Shown here: positions 18,401 to 26,225 of the stretch, piece by piece | Layout: each line of letters begins with the position of its first letter | How positions within the stretch are numbered: the stretch's first letter is position 1 | NCBI RefSeq assembly: GCF_040100845.1 | Contig: NZ_JAZHSH010000001.1 | Span: 3,580,501 to 3,644,500, forward strand | Direction of reading: 5' to 3' | Length of the DNA stretch: 64,000 bases | From: Chengkuizengella sp. SCS-71B | GTDB lineage: Bacteria; Bacillota; Bacilli; Paenibacillales; KCTC-33759 | The notes under the pieces: generated by a model | Databases searched by the model: none | The model's input: only the letters and a program-made list of their open reading frames with translations | Told to the model about the DNA's origin: nothing | Position numbers and translations under genes: made by a program

Positions 18401-18619
18401 TTAAACCTTTAACTTTCCTAGAAGATCATTTATACAAGTAAGTTCTGCTAGTTCCTGTTCAGTAATTACAATGGATAGCTCTCTTTCAATATGGACAGCT
18501 ACTTCAAGTGCCATCAGAGAATCTATTCCTAGATCAGGGAAAGGTGTATCAAAATCTTGTTCAGTTACCTCCCTTTCTATTAGGTCACTTATATATTCAA
18601 TAACCACATCTTTAAACAT
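18401..18619 (-). CDS. Acyl carrier protein (first ACP, beside the KS/KR genes)
   Basis: A 72-residue ACP with the attachment motif LGIDSLMALEV (Ser34). It sits between the ketoreductase and the E3-like gene. As the ACP nearest the ketosynthases, it is the best candidate for the main chain-extension carrier. The ATG at 18617-18619 has AAAAGGAGAAT upstream. Confidence 0.92.
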   Translation of the reverse strand: MFKDVVIEYISDLIEREVTEQDFDTPFPDLGIDSLMALEVAVHIERELSIVITEQELAELTCINDLLGKLKV

Positions 18620-18654
18620 AATTTATTCTCCTTTTCTATAAGTACGTGTTCAAT

Positions 18655-19407
18655 CTATAACAAGCCACCATCTGGTATAATTACTTTTCCAGTAATATAT
18701 GAAGAAGCTTGAGATAATAAAAACATCACAGTTGCAGATACTTCACAAGGTTTTCCTAATCTTTGCAAGGGTATTTCATGTGTCATATTGATGCCTTTCT
18801 CTTCAATCAACTCATGGGTCATATCCGTTTCAATATAACCTGGGGCAACACAATTTACCCTAACCCCAAAAGACGCTAACTCCTTGCTTAAAGATTTAGT
18901 AAAACCTATGATACCTGCTTTAGCAGCTGAGTAATTAGTTTGACCCATGGTACCAGCTAAGCCGGATACAGAAGATACATTCACAATACAACCTTTAGCT
19001 ATTGCTAATTTTCGAACGAATTGTTTTGAAAGTATAAAGGCAGACATGAGGTTTACATTCATTACATCTTTCCAATCTTCCTCGCTTAATAAATAGATTG
19101 GTTTATCAATTTTCATTCCTGCATTGTTCACCAAAAAGTCCAAATTAGTAACTTTTCCTAAACATTCTGTTAATTTTGTGATATCATCAGTTTTTCTAAA
19201 ATCTACTTGAATACCTTGGATTGTTGAAGAAGAATGGCTTGATAAATCCCTAACGATAGATTGAGCAGCTTCTTCTTGTGAAGAATATGTAAAAATCACA
19301 TTTGCTCCTGACTTTACTAAATCTTGAACAATCTGCTTGCCTATCCCTCTTGTTCCCCCTGTAACCAATGCAGTTTTATGTTTGAAATTAAATTGAAAAT
19401 CACTCAT
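18655..19407 (-). CDS. FabG-like 3-ketoacyl-ACP reductase (ketoreductase)
   Basis: A 250-residue classical SDR with the cofactor motif VTGGTRGIGKQ (15-25), LVNNAGMK, the catalytic Ser in VNVSSVSG (about 145) and YSAAKAG (Tyr159, Lys163), and the FabG-like tail YITGKVIIPDGG. It would reduce each 3-ketoacyl-ACP before dehydration. It lies directly after the ketosynthase genes, so the operon carries a complete ketosynthase, reductase and dehydratase cycle. There is no enoyl reductase, consistent with a conjugated polyene. AAAAAGGTGGGG precedes the ATG. Confidence 0.92.
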   Translation of the reverse strand: MSDFQFNFKHKTALVTGGTRGIGKQIVQDLVKSGANVIFTYSSQEEAAQSIVRDLSSHSSSTIQGIQVDFRKTDDITKLTECLGKVTNLDFLVNNAGMKIDKPIYLLSEEDWKDVMNVNLMSAFILSKQFVRKLAIAKGCIVNVSSVSGLAGTMGQTNYSAAKAGIIGFTKSLSKELASFGVRVNCVAPGYIETDMTHELIEEKGINMTHEIPLQRLGKPCEVSATVMFLLSQASSYITGKVIIPDGGLL

Positions 19408-19428
19408 TGTTTATTGCCCCCCACCTTT

Positions 19429-20682
19429 TTAAATTTTTGAAAATAGTGAAGCAGAATGAAATCCTCCATATGCAGATACAGTTTTCATTACGTGATGAAG
19501 ATCTTTATTTTCAAACTCTGTTGCAATTGTAGGAAGTGGTATTTTATGGTCTACCTCACCATAATTTAAAATGGGTGGTATTAAATTGGTCACAAGCGAT
19601 TGGATCAGTAATACCGTTTCACTTAAAGAGCTAGCTCCTAATGAATGACCGATATAAGGTTTAAATGCCGTAATTAGAGGCATCGTTTTATCTTGAAAAC
19701 ACCTAGCGATTTGGTTTGCTTCATATTTATCCCATAGGGGACTGCCTGTTGCATGTGGAACTAGTAAATCCAATTCATGAATATTTAAATCTTCCATAAT
19801 TTTTTTTATGATTTTGGAATAAGTATGTTTTGATACATCAGGCAACGTCATTTTCCAATGGTCTTGTTGCAATTCTGCACCCTGATAGCAGCATTTAATC
19901 GGTGCATTTCTGGCAGCAGCATGATGACTTGATTCCAATACAATACCTGAAGCACTGTCACCTAATACAGTTCCATCTCTGTTTTTATCAAAAGGACGAA
20001 TCATCCCTGATTCAGAGCAAAATCCTCTTTGTTGTAGCCAAAGATACTCTGTAAAATGTGCATAATCGGAAGAAACAATGAGTACAACATCACTTTGATT
20101 GCTGTTGATAAGCAAATTCCCTAGTTCCAATGCATAGGTTCCTGAAGCACATGCATTATTCACGATAAATGTTGATCCGCTTATATTTAAAATTTTCGAT
20201 AAGTAAAAGAGATGCGGAAACGACTGTAAATTGTAAAATTGCTGCTGATGGAGTGCAAATTTTTCCCTCACATTTCTAGCTTTATTTATATAATCATCAT
20301 CCATAAACATTCGATCGATTAAACTTACAACTCCTGGATTCTCATGGGCAACAATAAGTGACACTTTGGAGTTTGGTTTGTCTTGCAACTTCGCATTTTT
20401 TAGTGCCAAGATGGAAGATAAAACAAGAAGTTTAAAATCCAAATCATCAATTAAATGATTTTCAATCATAACATCGATCTGTTTTTTAGAGAGCCAGTTA
20501 CTTAAATCAAAGTTTTCTATTTCATACACTGGATATTGAATGCATTCATTATCTTTTAATGTTTTTATCCTTTGAGTAATGTTTTGTCTTTTTTCCAATA
20601 TGGACTGCCACACTTCCTCAATACCTATTCCTCCAGCACTTAATATGCTTGTCCCAGTTACAAGATTAGCTTGCAAAATCAT
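19429..20682 (-). CDS. Beta-ketoacyl-ACP synthase (second complete KS)
   Basis: A thiolase-fold KS of 417 residues with the full Cys-His-His set: nucleophile in VNNACASGTYA (Cys178), LVPHATGSPLWDKYE (His310), and AFKPYIGHSLGASSLSE (Lys341, His346). HATGS replaces the commoner HGTGT/HGTST. The ATG at 20680-20682, with GAGGAAGGTG just ahead, is preferred to the upstream ORF start at 20712. It overlaps the preceding truncated KS-like gene by 17 bases, the arrangement of KS/CLF pairs, although here the partner comes first. It condenses malonyl-ACP with the growing chain. Confidence 0.9.
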   Translation of the reverse strand: MILQANLVTGTSILSAGGIGIEEVWQSILEKRQNITQRIKTLKDNECIQYPVYEIENFDLSNWLSKKQIDVMIENHLIDDLDFKLLVLSSILALKNAKLQDKPNSKVSLIVAHENPGVVSLIDRMFMDDDYINKARNVREKFALHQQQFYNLQSFPHLFYLSKILNISGSTFIVNNACASGTYALELGNLLINSNQSDVVLIVSSDYAHFTEYLWLQQRGFCSESGMIRPFDKNRDGTVLGDSASGIVLESSHHAAARNAPIKCCYQGAELQQDHWKMTLPDVSKHTYSKIIKKIMEDLNIHELDLLVPHATGSPLWDKYEANQIARCFQDKTMPLITAFKPYIGHSLGASSLSETVLLIQSLVTNLIPPILNYGEVDHKIPLPTIATEFENKDLHHVMKTVSAYGGFHSASLFSKI

Positions 20683-21475
20683 CACCTTCCTCAAAAACAA
20701 AACAATTTGCATCAGAACTCTTTTTTAAGTAAATGTGATTTTTTTGTTTTAACAAATATAGGAGTTCCAAAATTGCATAAGATGTGTTTATTTTATTTTC
20801 TGCTTTTATATGAATCAGCCTCGGATTTTTATCCATAACGATTGTATTTGTAGATGGTTGTGTTGAAAGCAATAAAGAAGCAATTGATTCTTTTTGGTTA
20901 TGACCAGAAATTAATCCATGAAAGAGCTGAGGAGGTTGTAGGTTGAGTTCACATATTACGACATTTTCTACTATTTGTTTTTTAAGCAAATCTAAACTAA
21001 ACTCGAGTGCTTTTAAACCAGAATTTTTGCCTTGAGAAATGGTAATGTTTGGTCCAGTGATATTAAACATGATAGAAGCATAACCACTTATGGAATTAAT
21101 AACTGTATTCGGAAAAATAGCTGGATTAAGCTTGTCTGCACCAAATTTTTCAACATCTTTATATAACTCTACGATAGGGTTTAAATTTGAGAAAGTACTA
21201 GCGATGATAACAGCAGTTTGATTACATTTTTGTTTTGGAATAGGCATCCCACTGTTTTCTAGAACTTGTTCAATTGCATAACAAGCTAATTTTGTTTCTC
21301 TAGGTAATCTTTTAAAACCTCTAAATCCTAAACGTTTTCCAACCAAATCGACATTTAAATCCAATTTTTGCTTTTCTTCTTTAAAATAATCCTCAAGTCT
21401 ATTGCCTGGTAGGTTTTCTAAACCTATACTGCTAGGGGTTAGCACGCTGCTTCCTTTAATAAAAGTTTCAAACAT
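20666..21475 (-). CDS. Truncated KS-like protein (chain-length-factor-like)
   Basis: 269 residues, matching only the N-terminal half to two-thirds of a ketosynthase. The nucleophile region reads ITGPNITISQGKNSGLKALE, so Cys is absent, and the C-terminal part with the two active-site histidines is missing. Short, catalytically dead KS-like partners occur in aryl-polyene synthases, where they pair with a complete KS. Overlap with the complete KS gene supports a heterodimer. It is not a degraded pseudogene, since the frame is open and flanked by coupled genes. The ATG at 21473-21475 is chosen because AAGGAG lies 8 bases ahead. Confidence 0.8.
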   Translation of the reverse strand: MFETFIKGSSVLTPSSIGLENLPGNRLEDYFKEEKQKLDLNVDLVGKRLGFRGFKRLPRETKLACYAIEQVLENSGMPIPKQKCNQTAVIIASTFSNLNPIVELYKDVEKFGADKLNPAIFPNTVINSISGYASIMFNITGPNITISQGKNSGLKALEFSLDLLKKQIVENVVICELNLQPPQLFHGLISGHNQKESIASLLLSTQPSTNTIVMDKNPRLIHIKAENKINTSYAILELLYLLKQKNHIYLKKSSDANCFVFEEGDDFAS

Positions 21476-22289
21476 TACTAACACTCCTTCTACTTAAATA
21501 CAATCGATATGGAATCATAAATAAGATCGTACTAATAAACAAGGCATAAAACGGAGCATTAGGAATCCGCTGTATTCTTAAAATTCCATCTACAACTGCT
21601 ATGAATATTGCGAATAAAATTCTTCCTTTTCTTGTATTTGGTGTCGTTTTGGGATCAGTGATCATAAAAAAGGTAAATAGTTGCATCGATGCTCCTAACA
21701 ATGGCCCTAAGGCAGCTAATAACGGGGCACCAAAAACAAAGGATCTTACGAGTGCAATCATAGTAAATGTGGACAAAAAGGCAATAACAGTGTCTAACCT
21801 CTTAGCAAAGTAGGCTACAACAAAACCTAAAAGCAAAATGATCGCCATCACTTCAAAGCCATTTGACCATTGTTTTGGAGTTGTTACTGCAAACTGAGGC
21901 AAAGTAAATATGACGATAACTACACCAATATTGTTTGGGTTAAATAAATGTCCTCCTTTAAACCGTAAAATATACTTAATACATATGGATAAAAATGCAG
22001 TCAGCACATATGGCCAAAGTAAGTAGGAATTAATTAAAAGACTGACACCTAATGCAGTAATAAAAGCACTTTTAGGAATAATCCATTTTTTTAATATGAT
22101 CCTTGCTAAAGTGAGTTCCGTAGTGACTGTAGTAAGAATCGATACAATAATCGCATCTACTCCTTGATTAAAATTTAAGTATGTCTGTCCAGCTACTACA
22201 AAGGAAAGTAAAAAAATCAAAATTAAATTCCTTGGATCAAATTTATAGTCTGTCCATGCTGTAATAAGATCTAACTTTTTTTCCACCAT
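21468..22289 (-). CDS. Enediyne E5-like membrane protein (UnbU/RnfD-related)
   Basis: A 273-residue polytopic protein with about 8-9 hydrophobic segments. Signature loops are RFKGGHLFNPNNIGVV (110-124), TPKQWSN (137-143) and FFMITDPKTTPNTRKGR (207-223), which match the UnbU (E5) family and resemble the flavin-attachment region of RnfD/NqrB. This suggests membrane electron transfer or redox coupling (inference from family resemblance). It lies between the first complete KS and the truncated KS. With the E3- and E4-like genes it completes the E3-E4-E5 trio known from enediyne clusters. The ATG overlaps the KS stop in TAATG. Confidence 0.87.
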   Translation of the reverse strand: MVEKKLDLITAWTDYKFDPRNLILIFLLSFVVAGQTYLNFNQGVDAIIVSILTTVTTELTLARIILKKWIIPKSAFITALGVSLLINSYLLWPYVLTAFLSICIKYILRFKGGHLFNPNNIGVVIVIFTLPQFAVTTPKQWSNGFEVMAIILLLGFVVAYFAKRLDTVIAFLSTFTMIALVRSFVFGAPLLAALGPLLGASMQLFTFFMITDPKTTPNTRKGRILFAIFIAVVDGILRIQRIPNAPFYALFISTILFMIPYRLYLSRRSVSNV

Positions 22290-23449
22290 TATGGCCTCCC
22301 TATAATAATTGAAGTATTTACTCCACCAAACGCATAAGCATTTGACATCAAATAATGAACATGAGTTTTGACTGGAGTCTCTTTGATCACATTTAATTCT
22401 ATTTCAGGGTCCTGATTTCTCAGATGAATATTAGGAGGTAAAGTATTCGTGTTAATGGCCTGCACACATAATGCAGCCTCAATGGCACTTGCACCACCTA
22501 ACGTATGTCCAATTTGACTTTTTATGGAACTTACATATGGATTCGTATGGCTAAAAACATCCTTAATTGCCTTTGCTTCCATCAAATCATTTGCCGTAGT
22601 TCCAGTGCCATGCGCACTCACATATTGAATATCCTTCACATTGATCTCTGCCATCTTTATCGCTGAATTCATTGCTTTGATCGCTCCATGACCATTTGGA
22701 TCTGGTTGTGTAATGTGATGAGCATCACTGCTTAGCCCGTAACTTAACAATTTAGCTCGCGGCAGTTTGTTTCTTTTCATTAAATGACGTTCGCTCTCAA
22801 GAATTAATACGCCAGCTCCTTCACCTAAAATCAATCCTTTTCGTTCCTTATCAAATGGTGTGCATAAATCCGGACTCATTGCTTTTAAACTCCTGAAACC
22901 ATGAATAGCGATCCAAGAAAGGACATCCACTCCTCCAGCGATCATCACATCTGCATGTCCATAAATAATTTCATCCATAGCTCGACTAATAGCAATATTC
23001 CCTGCTGCACAAGCATTTGTAATCGTCCATGAAGGTCCATTTAAATTTAATAACTTATAGTTTTGATTAGCTATCGCATCGGGACCGCCTTGAAATTTTG
23101 CATGGAACGACTTGTTTAACAATCTGTTCTCCAAACAATCAATTTCGCCCATCGTTGTACCAATGGCTAGTCCAATTTTAACGTTGTCATTTATCTGTAT
23201 ATCAGCATCTTGTATTGCTTCTTCTGCAGTTTTCAAGAACAACTTTGTTGCATTTCCGATGTCATTCATGTGGGAAGAATTACAATCAAGCTCATAAATA
23301 TTTGGTATTTCACAAGCATTCAGTTCTAAACTTGGAAACTTGCTTATTTTTTTAGTTCCATGTTTACCAAGCAGTATATTCTCCCATGTGTCCTCTACCG
23401 TAGTTCCAACAGATGTACATACACCAATTCCAGTAATATAAACATTCAT
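22289..23449 (-). CDS. Beta-ketoacyl-ACP synthase, FabF-like (first complete KS)
   Basis: A 386-residue KS with Cys147 in TNACAAGN, His280 in SAHGTGTTANDLMEA, and Lys310/His315 in SSIKSQIGHTLGGASA, so fully catalytic. The spacing and the GEGAGVLILE segment are FabF-like. It is the first enzyme gene of the operon. With the other complete KS and the truncated partner, this gives the three-KS complement seen in aryl-polyene clusters (ApeR/ApeO/ApeC type). GGAGATGAGAGT precedes the ATG. Confidence 0.92.
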   Translation of the reverse strand: MNVYITGIGVCTSVGTTVEDTWENILLGKHGTKKISKFPSLELNACEIPNIYELDCNSSHMNDIGNATKLFLKTAEEAIQDADIQINDNVKIGLAIGTTMGEIDCLENRLLNKSFHAKFQGGPDAIANQNYKLLNLNGPSWTITNACAAGNIAISRAMDEIIYGHADVMIAGGVDVLSWIAIHGFRSLKAMSPDLCTPFDKERKGLILGEGAGVLILESERHLMKRNKLPRAKLLSYGLSSDAHHITQPDPNGHGAIKAMNSAIKMAEINVKDIQYVSAHGTGTTANDLMEAKAIKDVFSHTNPYVSSIKSQIGHTLGGASAIEAALCVQAINTNTLPPNIHLRNQDPEIELNVIKETPVKTHVHYLMSNAYAFGGVNTSIIIGRP

Positions 23450-23467
23450 ACTCTCATCTCCACTACC

Positions 23468-24340
23468 CTATTTTTGATCCCAAAGTTTACTGATATCTGT
23501 TAACCTTTTGTCAGGTCTTTGGAAAATATCGATCCCTCTTTCCTTTTTTACGATTGAATAAGCACCCTCTTCACCTGACTCCACTCTTTCTTTTAGTCCA
23601 ATATTGTCTGGATATAAGTTGTAACCATCCTTCCATACTTGAAATCCAGTACTAATTTCACCACCTTTAATCAATGCATCTCCATAAGCGATATAAATTT
23701 CCTGCCAGAGTGGATTCTCGTAGTTTTTATATTTTTTTGCGATGGATAAACAGTAGGATAAATCCTGTATTGCTTTATCAATTCTCTTCAAACCAAGGGG
23801 CCAGTACAAATTATTTAATCCTCTAGCATAATGAGCCAACCAGTGGTATTCATCATTTTCAATGATTTTATTTAATTCGCGAATTGAAAGAGTTGAGAGT
23901 TTTCCAAGAGAACCAGTACCTAAGTTTTGTTCTTGTAGTTTGTCAATGTAAGCTAGGGCGAGTTGTAAGAGGGCTTCATTGGAGGTGTGTTTCATTTCGT
24001 TTATATAGTCAATGTACTTTTGTATCTCACCATTGTTATTCATAACAATCCTTAACTCATTGAGATAAAAAAGGTTTTCCTGATCTTCTTTTATATGCTG
24101 TTTTAACTTTTCTACTACCATCTGATATTGTTTTTCATTATGTAGGTTTTGGCCTTCACTTGTTTCATTAGCATATTTTTGATAAGAAGTTCGTTCATTT
24201 TCAAAATTTAAACTCAAATCATTTTTGGAAAGATCTGCATCCACATTTGGAAGTTCATATGGCTTTAAAAAATCATAAATAGCATAACTAATAGTTGAAA
24301 TTACAAATGCCACTAAAATCATTACAATTTTTTTATGCAA
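23468..24340 (-). CDS. Membrane-anchored TPR-like protein
   Basis: 290 residues: a hydrophobic N-terminal anchor (residues about 4-22), then a helical repeat region whose LALAYIDKL, HWLAHYARGLNNLYWPLG and YIAYGDALIKGGE helices look like tetratricopeptide repeats. It probably sits on the outside of the membrane. The start appears to be TTG (24338-24340) with GAGGACT upstream, and this frame keeps the anchor complete. UnbV/CRTAC1 proteins are often encoded near TPR proteins, so it may be a docking partner for the E4-like lipoprotein (inference). No catalytic motif is visible. Confidence 0.65.
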   Translation of the reverse strand: MHKKIVMILVAFVISTISYAIYDFLKPYELPNVDADLSKNDLSLNFENERTSYQKYANETSEGQNLHNEKQYQMVVEKLKQHIKEDQENLFYLNELRIVMNNNGEIQKYIDYINEMKHTSNEALLQLALAYIDKLQEQNLGTGSLGKLSTLSIRELNKIIENDEYHWLAHYARGLNNLYWPLGLKRIDKAIQDLSYCLSIAKKYKNYENPLWQEIYIAYGDALIKGGEISTGFQVWKDGYNLYPDNIGLKERVESGEEGAYSIVKKERGIDIFQRPDKRLTDISKLWDQK

Positions 24341-24353
24341 ATTTTATCAGTCC

Positions 24354-24983
24354 TCATTTATTATTTTTATATTGAGATGGATTAACACCTACTAACTTTT
24401 TGAAAGTTCTAGCAAAATGCGTCAAATCAGTATAACCTATTTCATAACAAACATCTGTCACTTGTAATTTGCTTTCCAATAAGAATTTTGCCTTCTCAAT
24501 TCTCTTCTCAGTAATGTATTGTTTAAATCCTTTTCCCATATATCTTCTAAAAAATCTTGAATAATGTGCGTGGCTAACAAACATTGTATTTGCTACTTCT
24601 TTAAGGGATAAGTCATTTCTGCACAAATTTTCTTCAATATAAACTAAAGACTCATAAAATAATGGAGAGTTGGACTGTTCTTTTAAACTCATGCCTAAAT
24701 CATTTACTAAATTGATATATTTTAATGTCTTTAAAAAAGAAACCATTTGAAGCCTTCCTACTCCCAACATACTAATAACCGGAACTGCTAGTTCTTCTAA
24801 TTTAAAATGACTTGGAATTTTTTTGAATGGAGACATGAACACCAGTAGTTTATATTTTTCAGATAGTAGTTTTTCTTTAATATTGATTAAACAATTTATA
24901 ACTTCTACTTTAAAATCTTTTGAAATTTTTTCTAACAAATTATTGTTATCATTCTGATAAATTAAAACTAGAATTTCATTCAA
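24354..24983 (-). CDS. AraC-family transcriptional regulator
   Basis: A 209-residue regulator whose last ~100 residues are a double helix-turn-helix of the AraC type: LSLKEVANTMFVSHAHYSRFFRR, then ITEKRIEKAKFLLES, then VTDVCYEIGYTDLTHFARTFKKLVGVNPSQYK. The N-terminal ~100 residues look like a divergent response-regulator-like receiver (LVFMSPFK, LVNDLG), but the phosphorylation site is not evident. It is the first full-length gene of the cluster operon and is likely its regulator. The ATG follows GAGGAGGGAGACG. Confidence 0.88.
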   Translation of the reverse strand: MNEILVLIYQNDNNNLLEKISKDFKVEVINCLINIKEKLLSEKYKLLVFMSPFKKIPSHFKLEELAVPVISMLGVGRLQMVSFLKTLKYINLVNDLGMSLKEQSNSPLFYESLVYIEENLCRNDLSLKEVANTMFVSHAHYSRFFRRYMGKGFKQYITEKRIEKAKFLLESKLQVTDVCYEIGYTDLTHFARTFKKLVGVNPSQYKNNK

Positions 24984-25028
24984 AACGTCTCCCTCCTCGA
25001 TACCTTTTTTGTTCTAAAATTCCTTACA

Positions 25029-25136
25029 TTATGTTTCATTTAAATTGTAATAATCATTGGTATTTAAATAAAAATATTCATGTTGTAAATAGGGTAAATA
25101 CAAAGAACAGCTAAAATTAACTCTGGAAAAATACAT
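25029..25136 (-). CDS. Possible 35-residue leader peptide of the cluster operon
   Basis: A short frame beginning MYFSRVNFSCSLYLP, placed immediately after the predicted promoter and before the AraC gene. AAAGGAGGTGAAGG, an almost perfect Shine-Dalgarno, lies about 10 bases ahead of the ATG at 25134-25136, and no other long frame uses it. Codon content is AT-rich and the peptide is rich in Tyr, Leu and Asn. It could be a regulatory leader or a decayed small gene. An overlapping GTG frame (hydrophobic, about 27 residues) is an alternative product of the same site. Confidence 0.4.
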   Translation of the reverse strand: MYFSRVNFSCSLYLPYLQHEYFYLNTNDYYNLNET

Positions 25137-25167
25137 GCTCCTTCACCTCCTTTCAAATGATTACCAA

Positions 25168-25201
25168 TATTATCTCTTAGAGATATCCAACATGACTCAG
25201 C
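25168..25201 (-). promoter_or_regulatory. Predicted promoter of the biosynthetic operon
   Basis: Read on the minus strand, CTGAGTCATGT (25201-25191) lies 17 bases upstream of TAATAT (25173-25168), with AAGAGA just before the latter. Almost the same element lies upstream of the SDR gene at 26193-26225. The -10 looks normal, but the conserved upstream box is not a sigma-A -35, so an activator or alternative sigma factor is likely. The stretch from 24984 to 25366 otherwise holds only the possible leader frame and the SDR terminator. Confidence 0.5.
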
Positions 25202-25276
25202 AAGAATTGCCTGAAATTATGCAGAAATTGTCAATAAAATGAAAATAAAAGATATTTTTGACAGGAGTAATGATGG

Positions 25277-25320
25277 AAAAAAGCCAGTAGATCCTTTAGT
25301 TGATGAGAATCTACTGGCTT
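25277..25320 (-). terminator. Rho-independent terminator of the SDR gene
   Basis: A perfect 12-base stem (AAGCCAGTAGAT at 25281-25292 with its complement at 25309-25320) and a T-run on the minus strand. It lies about 45 bases after the SDR stop and insulates the cluster from upstream transcription. Confidence 0.85.
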
Positions 25321-25366
25321 CTTAATAGAACAAAATTTTAACTATCCAGTCATTATGCTAGTTTAT

Positions 25367-26119
25367 TTATTTTGCAGAATACCCTCCGTCTACTGGTAAT
25401 TCAATTCCTGTTATATAGGCAGACTCATCAGAAGCTAAAAATAATACACTTCTTGCGACGTCATCAGGTTTTCCAAATCGAGGTAAAGGGGTTAGACCCA
25501 TAAACATTTTTTTTATTGCTTTATTGCTTATTAAATTTTCTAACATCTGTGTTTGAATGAAACCAGGATGTACAGAATTAACTCTAATGTTTTGTTTGGC
25601 ATAATCTATGGCTGCACCCTTTGATAATATGCGTACAGCACCTTTTGAAGCTGAATAAGAATTTCCTCCTAAACCTCCAGATAATCCAGTAATAGAAGAA
25701 ATATTAATAATAGAACCTCCATTATTTTCTATCATGTTTGGAATTACATGTTTCATTCCCAAGAAAGTCCCTGTAAGATTAACATCAACAGTTTTTTGCC
25801 ATTGTTCTACACTATCTTCAAGCAATGAAGCAGCATTTACTATTCCTGCATTATTTACTAATATATCTATTTTCCCAAATTGCTCAATCGTATCCTTTAC
25901 AACTCGAACCCAATCTTTTTCTGATGTGACATCGTGATAAAATCCGATAGCTTCTCCACCATTTGTGTTAACTTCTGAAACGATGTCTTTTACTTTATCT
26001 TCTAAAATATCAGTAACTACCACTTTTGCACCTTCTTCTGCAAAAAGAAATACCTCTGTTTTTCCCATTCCACTCGCAGAACCTGTAATAATAGCAACTT
26101 TGCCATCTAATCTCCCCAT
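25367..26119 (-). CDS. SDR-family NAD(P)-dependent oxidoreductase
   Basis: A 250-residue classical short-chain dehydrogenase with ITGSASGMGKTE (10-21), LVNNAGIVNA, INISSITGLSGG (catalytic Ser), SYSASKGA (Tyr/Lys) and the tail GIELPVDGGYS. It resembles hydroxysteroid- or alcohol-type SDRs rather than the FabG in the cluster. It is a single-gene unit with its own terminator, but its promoter element nearly duplicates that of the cluster operon. It could therefore add a redox step to the pathway (inference). AAAGGTTGAG precedes the ATG. Confidence 0.88.
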   Translation of the reverse strand: MGRLDGKVAIITGSASGMGKTEVFLFAEEGAKVVVTDILEDKVKDIVSEVNTNGGEAIGFYHDVTSEKDWVRVVKDTIEQFGKIDILVNNAGIVNAASLLEDSVEQWQKTVDVNLTGTFLGMKHVIPNMIENNGGSIINISSITGLSGGLGGNSYSASKGAVRILSKGAAIDYAKQNIRVNSVHPGFIQTQMLENLISNKAIKKMFMGLTPLPRFGKPDDVARSVLFLASDESAYITGIELPVDGGYSAK

Positions 26120-26192
26120 ATTTTCTCAACCTTTCAATATCATATTTTCGTAAATATTAATTCTACTAAGAAATCTATCTTCCACAATAGAA

Positions 26193-26225
26193 TTATTATC
26201 TCTTAGGAGAGCTGACATGACTCAG
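26193..26225 (-). promoter_or_regulatory. Predicted promoter of the SDR gene, copy of the cluster promoter element
   Basis: On the minus strand, CTGAGTCATGT (26225-26215) is followed after 16 bases by TAATAA (26198-26193), with CTAAGAGA between. The repeat with the 25170-25210 region spans about 40 bases with one indel. It ends about 75 bases before the SDR ATG. The gap 26120-26505 holds this element and the terminator at 26398-26442; I see no gene in it. Confidence 0.5.

Noticed and set aside
330-25201. A conventional enediyne cluster
   Set aside because: No multidomain enediyne PKS, no separate E10-type thioesterase and no flavin or P450 tailoring oxidases are present in the window; the chain-building genes are discrete.
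330-25201. A standard Gram-negative-type aryl-polyene cluster
   Set aside because: The KS/KR/DH/ACP set fits, but there is no ammonia-lyase, no acyltransferase-glycosyltransferase fusion and no MMPL or LolA-like export gene, and E3-E5-like proteins are not part of those clusters as I know them.
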